Origin: Parvularculaceae bacterium
Lineage (GTDB): Bacteria > Pseudomonadota > Alphaproteobacteria > Caulobacterales > Parvularculaceae
DNA length: 64,000 nt
Direction of reading: 5' to 3'
NCBI GenBank assembly: GCA_028284065.1
Contig: JANQSJ010000004.1
Coordinates: 1 to 64,000, forward strand
The notes below the pieces were generated by a model that was not told the origin of the DNA, searched no databases, and was given only the letters and a program-made list of their open reading frames with translations. Below are positions 1 through 7,815 of this stretch, piece after piece. How positions within the stretch are numbered: the stretch's first letter is position 1; every line of letters starts with the position of its first letter. The translations under genes were made by a program, and so were the position numbers.

Positions 1-600
1 GTCGAGCGGCTTTTTCTTCGCCTTCATGATGTTCGGCAGCGACGCATAGCGCGGCTCGTTGAGGCGCAGGTCCGCCGTCACGACCGCCGGGACGCTAAGC
101 GAGACCGTCTGCAGGCCGCCATCCACTTCGCGGGTCACATGCACCTTGCCGTCGGCCGGTTCTACTTTCGATGCGAAGGTGCCCTGCGGCCAGCCTAGAA
201 GGGCGGCCAGCATCTGCCCCGTCTGGTTGCAGTCGTCGTCGATCGCCTGCTTGCCCATAATGATGAGGTCCGGCGACTCTTCGCCGACGACGGCCTTCAG
301 AAGCTTGGCGACCGCCAGCGGCTCGACCTCTTCGTCCGTCTTGATCAGAAGCCCGCGGTCCGCGCCCATTGCGAGCGCCTGGCGCAACTGGTCCTGCGCC
401 TTTTCAACGCCGATGGAGACGGCGACGACTTCGCTGGCCGCGCCGCCTTCTTTCAGGCGGACGGCCTCTTCGACGGCGATCTCGTCGAAGGGGTTCATCG
501 ACATTTTGACGTTTGCGAGTTCGACGCCCGTGCCGTCCGACTTCACTCGGACCTTCACATTGTAGTCGACCACGCGCTTGACGGGGACGAGAATTTTCAT
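1..600 (-). CDS. etfB: Electron transfer flavoprotein subunit beta (3' end outside window)
   Basis: Reading leftward from an ATG at 598-600 gives [20 protein letters not shown] and continues open to the window edge, about 200 residues. The [14 protein letters not shown] start, the [17 protein letters not shown] stretch and the [18 protein letters not shown] segment are hallmarks of the EtfB adenine-nucleotide-binding fold. EtfB pairs with EtfA to carry electrons from acyl-CoA and other flavin dehydrogenases to ETF-ubiquinone oxidoreductase. An AAGGAA Shine-Dalgarno lies about 7 bases before the ATG. The last residues and the probable etfA partner lie beyond the left edge. The family call is near certain. 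Confidence 0.96.
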   Translation of the reverse strand, partial: MKILVPVKRVVDYNVKVRVKSDGTGVELANVKMSMNPFDEIAVEEAVRLKEGGAASEVVAVSIGVEKAQDQLRQALAMGADRGLLIKTDEEVEPLAVAKLLKAVVGEESPDLIIMGKQAIDDDCNQTGQMLAALLGWPQGTFASKVEPADGKVHVTREVDGGLQTVSLSVPAVVTADLRLNEPRYASLPNIMKAKKKPLD

Positions 601-758
601 GCGATTTTCCTTAGCCCGGCGCGCCGGGGTTTTGCGGCCTGTTCGACCGCAACAAGGCGCGCCTTGACGATGTGGCGGAACCTAGCGGGGGCGTCACGAA
701 GACTCAATGCGCTGCGGCGCCGTCGGCGCGGCGCAAGCCTTCGGCGGCCGCCGAAAGG

Positions 759-968
759 TCAGCCGCCGGGTCCTTTGCCGATGACAATGAGGAAGACAGC
801 CATGATCCCGATCGCCACGGCCTGGGCCGCGATCCGGAGACGCATCAGCTTGTTGCCATTTTCCTTGGCGAACGCCCCGCCCTTAGCGAGGGAATAGATC
901 CCGAAGCCGAGAATGATGAGCGTCGCGCCGAGCGCCACGGGGATCAGAAAGTAGAGAAATCCGGACAT
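759..968 (-). CDS. HIG1-domain twin transmembrane protein
   Basis: A 69-residue protein with two hydrophobic helices (about residues 4-27 and 45-65) joined by a short basic loop reading GNKLMRLRIAAQA, the typical HIG1 signature. In mitochondria HIG1 proteins are small respiratory supercomplex or oxidase-associated factors. Alphaproteobacterial members are usually annotated as twin transmembrane protein with no proven role. The ATG at 966-968 follows a GAGGTGAG ribosome site. It is co-oriented with etfB (158-bp gap), a common alphaproteobacterial neighbourhood. Location is the inner membrane; function in respiration is inference from the family. Confidence 0.85.
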   Translation of the reverse strand: MSGFLYFLIPVALGATLIILGFGIYSLAKGGAFAKENGNKLMRLRIAAQAVAIGIMAVFLIVIGKGPGG

Positions 969-1165
969 TCGCTCACCTCAATGATTGCGCGGCCGCTGTC
1001 GCGTCCTGGCTATTATCGCGTCTCAAACGCGGCGCGCCGCCGACATTTACCGCTCGCCATTGGCCGACGCCACAGGCCGTGGCGCCAGACGCCCCGGACA
1101 CGTGGCCCGATGCCGACGATAAGCAAGCCGGCGGCGCTATCGTGACGCAGCGAAGCGCGCCCCGG

Positions 1166-3115
1166 TCAGCGGCCCGCCGAATTGCGGATCTTATAGTGCC
1201 ATTCAGGGAACCGCGGCTCCTCAAACTGGGGCGCTGCATCGGCGGCCAGAACGACGCCGTTGCCCGGGCCCATGGCCAGCGCGCGCCCGACCTCAGAGGT
1301 TTCGACGCCTGGCGCTTGATATAAGGGCGCGCCCGGCAGCGACGCGATATACCCGACAATATCGGCGTCCGCCGGCGCCTCGACGCCGAGGCCGCCCTCT
1401 TCCGGCGGCGCAATCGAAGGCGGTTGAAGTTCGTTCAGGGCGAAGTCCATACGAACGTCATAGGTCCGCTCGGCTTGAAACCTCAAAAACCGCTGGGCGT
1501 TATACCAGGCGGCCTTGGTCTCATCGTCCGTACAGGTTGAAAGTTCGCTTCCGTCCGCGCCCCAGCGCCGTTCAGGGCAGTGATATGGATCAAACGATAG
1601 CGACCACAGCCGGTGGAGCACATGCGCAAGGTTGAGCCGGATGCGCGAATTGTCCGACCGCCCATAGGTAAAAGAGCACTGCTCGACTTCCTCGTTCAGC
1701 GCGCGCCAGAGATCGCCGCCCAGGTCTTCGCCCTCATACGCCGCGATGTCGGAGCCGGCATTTATGTCGTCGACGAACCGTTGGACCTCGCGGCGCAATT
1801 CGATCACCGAGACCTTCAGGCGCGCATCTCGCGATGGCGTCGAGTACGCTTCCCAGTCGCCATAGGTTCCATAGATATTCCGCGGCAATCTTCCCGGGTG
1901 CGGGCGCAGATGGACGCGGGCGAGCCTCGCCGTCTCCACCGCATATTTGCGGTCTCGCGCGGAAGCGCAGATCGTCTCCATGCCGTTGCGCAGTTCCGTC
2001 ACCGGATTGAATTTGAAGCCCGGCGCCGCGAGGCGGCGGCGCACAAAGTCATAAAATGGCATGGACCGGCCGTCGATCCGGAATTCGCCGAGGCTCCAGT
2101 CTCCCTCCGGATGCGGCGTATTGCCGACATATTGCTCAATGGAGAAGTCAGCCAGGTCTTCGTTTGACGCGGCCTTGATCCGTCCGCCCCGATAGGACCC
2201 GTCGGCGGCCTTCTCCGCTCCGACAAGGCGGATAGGGCGCCACGCCTTCAGGCCGGAGCCGAGCTCCGGCTTTGAGCGCATGAAATTCGGTCCGTAGACG
2301 GTGCGCGTAACCGAATGATCCGGATGCGATGCGATGACCAGTATTCGGCCATCTTCCAGCACGTCATAGACGATGCCCACATGGCCGTAGATGTCATAGG
2401 CGATGATGCCGGGGCGCACGGCTTCGCGGGTAATCGCCACGGGATAGAAGTCGTCGTGCGAGCGCCCGCCGCCCGTTTCCGGATGGGTGCGGAACATCGC
2501 GGTCGACACCTCGCCCGGTATCCGCGCGATGAACGACGGGGCGGAGATCGGCCTGCGCGCCGCGCTGGAGCGCCGCCCGGCGACGACGTTGCCGCGCGTT
2601 GAATAGCGGATGTCCTCCGGCCGCCCGTCAGCGGTGCGCATGGCGCTCTGGTAGGAGAAGGGCAGGCCGTTCTTCCAGGCGTAATAGGCGCGCAGCGTAT
2701 ACGCCATGTCGGCGCAGTCGCCGGAGAAAAGACGCTTGTCGGTCAACCGGTATGGGTTCGCCGGATCTGAGAGGCAGGATTCAAGCGACGTGCAGTTCGA
2801 CCAGCCGATCGCGCGCACGAACGCCGAATAGCCGCGCTCGTCGGCCGCGCTCCATTCGGTCTTCAGGATCTTCCAGGCCGCGCCGGCATTCGCCGCGGTC
2901 GGCGGCGGCGCAGTCGACGCCGCTTCTTTTGCTTCAGCGGCGTCCTCAGGCGGGGCGTTCCGCGCCTTGTCGGCGACGCTTTCCGGCGCTTGCCCGGCGG
3001 CCGTTTCGTTCGCCAGCGCCGCGCCTGTCTGAAGGGCGAGCGCAGCGGCGAGGACATACGGTCCCCTTGCCCCTGCGCGGCGAGCGGCCCGCCAAAATCG
3101 CCTCGTTCTAACCAT
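1166..3115 (-). CDS. Large secreted protein, putative papain-like cysteine hydrolase
   Basis: A 649-residue protein of unrecognised family. Residues 1-37 look like a signal peptide: an Arg-rich start, hydrophobic core VLAAALAL and an ALAN cleavage region. They are followed by an Ala/Pro/Glu-rich linker to about residue 80. The middle contains SGDCADMAY (Cys134) and, about 110 residues later, a strand-turn-strand GHVGIVYDVLEDGRI (His245), the spacing and look of a CHAP/NlpC-P60/transglutaminase-like Cys-His pair. The C-terminal half has scattered Trp/Cys and no recognised domain. A periplasmic or secreted cell-wall or peptide hydrolase is a reasonable guess, but activity is inference. It stands alone. 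Confidence 0.75.
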   Translation of the reverse strand: MVRTRRFWRAARRAGARGPYVLAAALALQTGAALANETAAGQAPESVADKARNAPPEDAAEAKEAASTAPPPTAANAGAAWKILKTEWSAADERGYSAFVRAIGWSNCTSLESCLSDPANPYRLTDKRLFSGDCADMAYTLRAYYAWKNGLPFSYQSAMRTADGRPEDIRYSTRGNVVAGRRSSAARRPISAPSFIARIPGEVSTAMFRTHPETGGGRSHDDFYPVAITREAVRPGIIAYDIYGHVGIVYDVLEDGRILVIASHPDHSVTRTVYGPNFMRSKPELGSGLKAWRPIRLVGAEKAADGSYRGGRIKAASNEDLADFSIEQYVGNTPHPEGDWSLGEFRIDGRSMPFYDFVRRRLAAPGFKFNPVTELRNGMETICASARDRKYAVETARLARVHLRPHPGRLPRNIYGTYGDWEAYSTPSRDARLKVSVIELRREVQRFVDDINAGSDIAAYEGEDLGGDLWRALNEEVEQCSFTYGRSDNSRIRLNLAHVLHRLWSLSFDPYHCPERRWGADGSELSTCTDDETKAAWYNAQRFLRFQAERTYDVRMDFALNELQPPSIAPPEEGGLGVEAPADADIVGYIASLPGAPLYQAPGVETSEVGRALAMGPGNGVVLAADAAPQFEEPRFPEWHYKIRNSAGR

Positions 3116-3370
3116 CGCGTGAAGTTACCTGATGCCCCGCAGGCAGGGTAGCGGGCGCAACGTTCCGCGCAAGAAAACATTTAGGTGTTGAGGTCTTGGG
3201 CGCCCCGCGCGACGGCGGCTCGCGCCGATTTGCCCCGTCTTGTTCAAGCGCTCGACGCGCGTCGGCCGCCCCGTGACTCTTTGGCGCGGACCGCCCCGGG
3301 AAAGATATGCTATTGCAAAGCATTCGCATATTCGGACGTGCGTCCGCGCTGCGTAAGGGAGGATCGGGCG

Positions 3371-3925
3371 ATGAAAAATCAGAGTGCGGGCGCTGGCGCG
3401 GGTGATCCGGGCATTCAGGATGCCGGCGGTTCAGGCGCGCAGGAGCGTAAGAGGCTGAGAGGGACGACGGGTGACGGCGGCGCCCGTCCGGATGACGGAC
3501 AGGCGGCGATCGTAAACGCCGTCGGCGTCTTCCTGCTGATTCGGGAGCTTCGGGCGAAACGGGCCTGCCGGGCATGCGACGGCGCGCCGGAGATTGTCTC
3601 CCGGCTGGCGGCTCTTGTGGGAGAAGTAGAGCGCGCGCGGGGAGTGTCGGAGGATGATCCGACGCAAGACGTGTTTGCGTCAGCGTGGAGAAAGGCGGGC
3701 GCCGGGCTCGGCGACCCCGGCCTCTGGTTCGGTTACGTGGAGTATCAGATGGCGCGCGCCGTGGCCGAACTGCTTGATGACGAACCGGCCGCCGCGGAGC
3801 GCACGGTGCGGCGGCTACGCGGCGGCGAGTCGCGGCGAGTGTTCGAAAGAGCCGCGGATGTGGCGATGACGTTGCGGGCGGGCGGCGTGACGCGGCTTGA
3901 TCTGTCGCAGGTCGCGTTTGGCTGA
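3371..3925 (+). CDS. Hypothetical protein, Ala/Arg-rich
   Basis: A 184-residue protein of no recognised family. The ATG at 3371 was chosen because it follows AAGGGAGGA at about 8 bases; the frame is open further upstream but has no ribosome site there. The first 45 residues are Gly/Ala-rich and probably disordered. The rest (about residues 50-184) looks helical, with a CRACDG pair of cysteines near residue 66 that could be redox or metal related. No signal peptide or membrane segment. It is divergent from the secreted protein on the left and convergent with GluQ-RS on the right. Function unknown. Confidence 0.6.
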   Translation: MKNQSAGAGAGDPGIQDAGGSGAQERKRLRGTTGDGGARPDDGQAAIVNAVGVFLLIRELRAKRACRACDGAPEIVSRLAALVGEVERARGVSEDDPTQDVFASAWRKAGAGLGDPGLWFGYVEYQMARAVAELLDDEPAAAERTVRRLRGGESRRVFERAADVAMTLRAGGVTRLDLSQVAFG

Positions 3926-4003
3926 GCGCGGCCGCCGCTCTCAGATGATCGCTGTGGGGTGGACGGCTGTAAGGCGAACGACGGCAAATGATGTCCGACT
4001 GAC

Positions 4004-4897
4004 TCATGGGTCCGGCGGGGGCGCTGTCGATGGCGCATCGAGTCCGACCATGGAGCATAGCTCCGCCGGCGTCGCGCCGGCGTCGCGCATCGACCTGATC
4101 GACTGAGCTTTATTGCGTTTTGACAGGCGTTCGCCGTCCGCGCCGAGTATCAGCTTGTGGCGTCGATAAATCGGCTGCGGCAGATCGAGCAGCGCTTGCA
4201 GAAGCGCGTGCAGATGCGCCGCTTCGGTGAGGTCTTCGCCGCGGATGACATGGGTGACGCCCTGGTCGGCGTCATCGATAACTGAAGCGAGGTGGTAGCT
4301 CGCCGGGAAGTCTTTTCGGCCAAGGATCGGATCGCCGAATTGCTCCGGATGCGCTGCGACCGTCTCGCCGCCCGCGCCATCGGGCCGTTCGAACCGCACG
4401 CGCAAGGGGCCTGCCTCCCGAAGCGCCGCCGCCATGGACAATCGCCATGCGAATGGCCGTTCCACGGCCAGCATCGCCGCTTCTTCTTCCGCCGACGGCG
4501 GCGCGCCGACATAGGCGGCGTCGGCGTCTTCGCCGGGCTCGCCGCGGGGCCCGTGCGGCGCGGCGGCGATCTCGGCGGCGATTTCGCGGCGGGTCTTGAA
4601 GCAACGGTAAAGGAGGCCGCGCGCGGCGAGGTCTGCAAGCGCCGCCTCATAGGCGTTGAACCGGTCCGACTGTCGGCGGACCGGCGTCTCCCATTCCAGT
4701 CCAAGCCAGGCGAGATCCTCGAAGATCGCCGCTTCATATTCAGGACGGCAGCGGCCCTGGTCGATGTCTTCGATGCGCAACAGAAATCGCCCGTCGGCGC
4801 GCCGGGCCGCGTCATACGCGCTGAGCGCCGAATAGGCGTGGCCGAGATGCAGATAGCCAGTCGGCGACGGCGCGAAACGCGTAACGAAGGTCTCCAT
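4004..4897 (-). CDS. gluQ: Glutamyl-Q tRNA(Asp) synthetase
   Basis: A 297-residue truncated class I glutamyl-tRNA synthetase paralogue that attaches glutamate to queuosine in tRNA(Asp), without an anticodon-binding domain. Visible motifs are RFAPSPTGYLHLGHAYSAL with the HIGH box (HLGH, residues 17-20), RIEDIDQGRCRPEY, and the KMSKS equivalent ERLSKRNKA. The start METFVTRF fits the family better than the upstream in-frame ATG at 4921. The family zinc-binding cluster near residues 95-120 looks degenerate here: a single Cys in YRCFKTRRE rather than a C-x-C...C set. It is a stand-alone gene. Confidence 0.93.
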   Translation of the reverse strand: METFVTRFAPSPTGYLHLGHAYSALSAYDAARRADGRFLLRIEDIDQGRCRPEYEAAIFEDLAWLGLEWETPVRRQSDRFNAYEAALADLAARGLLYRCFKTRREIAAEIAAAPHGPRGEPGEDADAAYVGAPPSAEEEAAMLAVERPFAWRLSMAAALREAGPLRVRFERPDGAGGETVAAHPEQFGDPILGRKDFPASYHLASVIDDADQGVTHVIRGEDLTEAAHLHALLQALLDLPQPIYRRHKLILGADGERLSKRNKAQSIRSMRDAGATPAELCSMVGLDAPSTAPPPDP

Positions 4898-5037
4898 GGG
4901 ACCGGAAACTAGAGGCGCCACCTTGGCCGGCGCAATCGGGCCGTGCGATCTCTTGCGGGGGTGCGTTCGACGGCGTCTTTGGCCTATGGTCCGAGCGGCC
5001 GGGCGATGCGCCGTCCGGGCGGAGCAGAGTGGGGGCG

Positions 5038-6045
5038 ATGCTCATGGACGGGCGACCTGACGACGCCGACAGGCTTGGCGACCTTGGCCGCCGGATCACC
5101 CATTGGGCGATTTTTCGCCGCTACTGGCTGTCGATTATCGGGACGCTCGGCCTGATCATGGCGTCGGCCGGTTTGTGGCTGTTTCAGCCCTATCTGCTCG
5201 GCGTTGCGATTGACGGGCTGGTGGAGAACGACTGGTACGGCGTCGCCTATCTCGCCGGCTTACAGGTTGGCGTACTGATTATCGGCGGCGCGCGGCGCTA
5301 TTACGATACGCGCGTTTACGCCCGAATCTATCGCGACATCGGCGCCGAGGCGGTAAGCGCCGCGCAGGCGGCCGGACTTGAGATCACGCGGACGGCGGCG
5401 CGCGCGAACATGCTGCGCGAAGTCGTGAACTTCTTCGAGTTTCGCGTGCCCTCCATTATCCGCGCCACGATCGATCTTGTCGGGTCCCTCGCCCTGCTCT
5501 CGTTTCTTTCCCTAAATGTTTTCTATGCGAGCCTCGGCGCGCTGGCGGCGATACTCCTGTCGTCATTTCTTTTTGGCGGCCAGCTCCTGCGTCTGAACAG
5601 GGGGTATAATGACCAGCTTGAACAGGAGATCGACGCCTACCAGGCGCGCTCGCGCCAGCGGACGGACGCGCACCTATCAGCGCTCGCCGAATGGCAGATC
5701 CGCCGCTCCGACACCCAGGTGGCGATTTTTGGCCTGACGAGCTTCGTTCTCATGGGCGTCGTTCTTTACGCCCTTTATGACACGGTGAGCGTTCAGCAGG
5801 CGGCGATCGGAACCGTTTTTGCAGTCATCTCCTATGTCCGCCGCTTCCAGATCGCGACATTTGAATTCCCGGCCGCGTACCAGCAAATCATCCGTACGCT
5901 GGAAATAACAAGGCGCATCAACGAAGCGTGGCGCGCCCCTTCGGAGGAGATGCGTCGCGACGCATCGCTGCGACGCGAGGCGGCGGCGGTCCGGCTGATG
6001 GGCGAATTCTTGCGGGAGCGGAATGGCGACGATCGCCGGTTGTGA
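5038..6045 (+). CDS. ABC-exporter-like six-helix membrane protein without ATPase domain
   Basis: A 335-residue protein with about five to six hydrophobic helices (roughly residues 25-50, 60-80, 135-180 and 235-280) arranged like the transmembrane domain of an ABC exporter. It ends after an extended charged helix with no Walker A, ABC signature or Walker B. The ATG at 5038 follows GAGTGGGGG; two nearby in-frame ATGs give almost the same product. Stand-alone TM-only members of this family exist, with unknown transport role. No ATPase partner is adjacent. The C-terminus is not obviously frameshifted, so this looks like a genuine TM-only protein rather than a broken exporter. Confidence 0.75.
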   Translation: MLMDGRPDDADRLGDLGRRITHWAIFRRYWLSIIGTLGLIMASAGLWLFQPYLLGVAIDGLVENDWYGVAYLAGLQVGVLIIGGARRYYDTRVYARIYRDIGAEAVSAAQAAGLEITRTAARANMLREVVNFFEFRVPSIIRATIDLVGSLALLSFLSLNVFYASLGALAAILLSSFLFGGQLLRLNRGYNDQLEQEIDAYQARSRQRTDAHLSALAEWQIRRSDTQVAIFGLTSFVLMGVVLYALYDTVSVQQAAIGTVFAVISYVRRFQIATFEFPAAYQQIIRTLEITRRINEAWRAPSEEMRRDASLRREAAAVRLMGEFLRERNGDDRRL

Positions 6046-6056
6046 CCATACGCCTG

Positions 6057-6146
6057 CTAATAGCCTGTCTGAGAATATCCACGATCCACTCGGCGACAGA
6101 TAGTCAGACGGTCGTTTCCCCACGAGGATATGATTCAGGCTCTTGG
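6057..6146 (+). repeat. MITE-like 90-bp repeat, copy 1
   Basis: A 90-bp element beginning CTAATAGCCTG and ending CAGGCTCTTGG, so its ends are inverted repeats. It aligns without gaps to the reverse complement of 35205-35294, with about 17 mismatches. It lies 11 bp after the stop of the ABC-like gene in the gap before the convergent DUF3667 gene. It has no coding capacity. The shared ends and non-coding body fit a miniature inverted-repeat transposable element; the ends here are more decayed than in copy 2, suggesting an older insertion. Confidence 0.8.
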
Positions 6147-6253
6147 CCTGAAACGAATAGGGCCCGAACCGGCCATTGCGTCGGCCATCCCATAAGTCGG
6201 GCTCGTCTGATTATCCGGGCGCGCAAGATTTTGCCGGCTTTCTTTAAGGGGCT

Positions 6254-7279
6254 CTAAGCGTTGTAAAGGCTGTAGGTTAGGCCGAGCGTTATGAGCAGCG
6301 CGAAGGCGAGGGAGTAAATGCTCGTCGAGATGACGCCCTTCAGGAAAACAGAGACCCAGTTTGATTGGTATGCCTGACGGAAAACGACGTAGGGCTGCAA
6401 GAGCGCCCAGCCGAGCGTCAGAATTGCCATCCAGCGGAGGTATGGGAGCTGATTGATCAACATCGCCAAGAGCAAATGCGCGTAAAGCGCCGCATGCATA
6501 TAAAGGCTCACTACAAGGTGGTCGTAGACCAGCAATTTGCGGCGGTAGAAATAGAGCAGGATCAGAATGACAGAGTAGATGACCGGCGCGAGAAGCATGG
6601 TGCGCGGCAAGGTTTCCTGAAGCTGCGCAATAAACAGGCGAGGATCGTCCGTGGCGCGCTTGGCGGCCTCCACTAGCTCCCGGCCGACCGGCTCCAGCCA
6701 GTCGGGGCCGTCATAGTCGAAATCATCCCACGTCATATCCTGTAGATCGCCGTCGTCCTCCTCCGCCTCCGCTTTCGGCTCCTCGGGTCCCGCCCCATCG
6801 CTCACTGCGCCCTCCAGGGCGTCTTCGACGGCCGCTTCAATTGTCGCCTCAGCGACGCGCTCGACCATGTCTTCGGCCTCGTCGGCGTCAGACCTGTCGG
6901 CGTCAGTCGTTGCGCTTTCGACTTTTTCGGCGCCGCCGTCGTCCGGACCGGAGTCGGGACGGACATCCGGCGAATAGATCCAGAACGCAGTGAAGAAGAA
7001 GAAGACGCTGGCGAAGAGATAGAGTCGGAAGGGCGGCGAATATCGCACGCGCCTGCCGTCGAGATAGCGGCGGGCCAGGCGTCCGGGCCGCGTCAGCAAC
7101 AGCCACAACGTGCGAAAGAGCTTACCGTCTATCGCCAGCGTATCGACGAATACGTCCTGCACGAGGCCAATTGCGGCCCGACGCGGCTCTTCGGCTTGCT
7201 GTCCGCACACATGGCAATAGTCGCCTGCGAGGACCGTGTCGCAGTTCCGGCAAGCGTCAGTATGCGCATTATCAAGCAT
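6254..7279 (-). CDS. DUF3667 zinc-ribbon membrane protein
   Basis: A 341-residue protein beginning with a zinc ribbon (Cys10, Cys13, Cys22, Cys25 in CRNC...CHVCGQ), the start typical of DUF3667. There follow a juxtamembrane region (LLTRPGRLARRYLDGRRVRY), a helix VFFFFTAFWIY, an acidic low-complexity segment (about residues 120-175) and three or four C-terminal membrane helices. An in-frame TTG lies 12 bases upstream, but the ATG at 7279 has a GGA at suitable spacing and was preferred. Family function is unknown. The acidic insert is unusually long for the family as I know it. Confidence 0.85.
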   Translation of the reverse strand: MLDNAHTDACRNCDTVLAGDYCHVCGQQAEEPRRAAIGLVQDVFVDTLAIDGKLFRTLWLLLTRPGRLARRYLDGRRVRYSPPFRLYLFASVFFFFTAFWIYSPDVRPDSGPDDGGAEKVESATTDADRSDADEAEDMVERVAEATIEAAVEDALEGAVSDGAGPEEPKAEAEEDDGDLQDMTWDDFDYDGPDWLEPVGRELVEAAKRATDDPRLFIAQLQETLPRTMLLAPVIYSVILILLYFYRRKLLVYDHLVVSLYMHAALYAHLLLAMLINQLPYLRWMAILTLGWALLQPYVVFRQAYQSNWVSVFLKGVISTSIYSLAFALLITLGLTYSLYNA

Positions 7280-7553
7280 GCAGGGTTCCAAATGAAAGGC
7301 GCAAGGATGCTGATGCAGGGCGAGTCGCGGGATTGCGTTTCATACGTCCTCAACATGTCGGGGCGCAAACGCATTTCCGCCAGTCGGCGCGGCGCGCCCC
7401 AGGGGCGTTTCGTTGACCCGATCAGCACCGGCGAATTCGCCGGCCCCCGACGCGCTTAATTCGGCGCGACGAAGACGACGTGCGGAAGGCTCTGCATACA
7501 ACCAAGTTGCGACATGAGTAGCAGCTTATGCTGTCTACATGAGTCACAACGCG

Positions 7554-7580
7554 ATATTTGGCGCCAATGGCGCCAAATAT
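7554..7580. promoter_or_regulatory. Perfect 27-bp palindrome, candidate operator
   Basis: Two 13-bp arms, ATATTTGGCGCCA and TGGCGCCAAATAT, flank one central base with no mismatch. It sits about 235 bp before the TonB receptor ATG in a non-coding gap. There is no following T-run, so it is a better operator candidate than a terminator. No transcription factor gene is adjacent. Confidence 0.6.
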
Positions 7581-7611
7581 AGAATATTCGGCTAAAACGT
7601 TGTAAAAGTGT

Positions 7612-7627
7612 GTTGCAATGCGGCAAC
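7612..7627. promoter_or_regulatory. GTTGC-N6-GCAAC site, member of a recurring motif
   Basis: Reads GTTGCAATGCGGCAAC, with perfect 5-bp inverted ends. The complement strand reads GTTGCCGCATTGC, also found at 29285-29297 and, with one change, at 60811-60823. It lies about 190 bp before the large TonB receptor start. Confidence 0.45.
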
Positions 7628-7815
7628 GGCGGCGCGTTTTGGAGCGCATGTCCGACAAAGAGTTTCCGCACGCCGTAGCGCGCGACTTCCGCCCGGGCAT
7701 AACGTTCGTCCCGGGACGAAACCAAGCCCTGGCGACCGTAAGAGCGGCGTCCAGGACCGACTAGGAGACCAATAATTGCTGACGCCCGCACACGCGGGCG
7801 AATCGGAGGGATAAA

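Larger units (their letters stand above)
7280..7815. other. 536-bp intergenic region rich in palindromes (TonB receptor leader)
   Basis: No gene is supported here. The stretch separates the leftward DUF3667 gene from the rightward TonB receptor. It contains a perfect 16-bp palindrome CCGGCGAATTCGCCGG (7428-7443), an interrupted inverted repeat GTAGCAGC/GCTGTCTAC near 7517-7538, a perfect 27-bp palindrome (7554-7580) and a GTTGC-N6-GCAAC site (7612-7627). The last is shared in form with sites elsewhere in the window. The receptor ATG is preceded by GGAGGG. Such a long, motif-dense leader suggests regulated transcription of the receptor. Confidence 0.6.
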
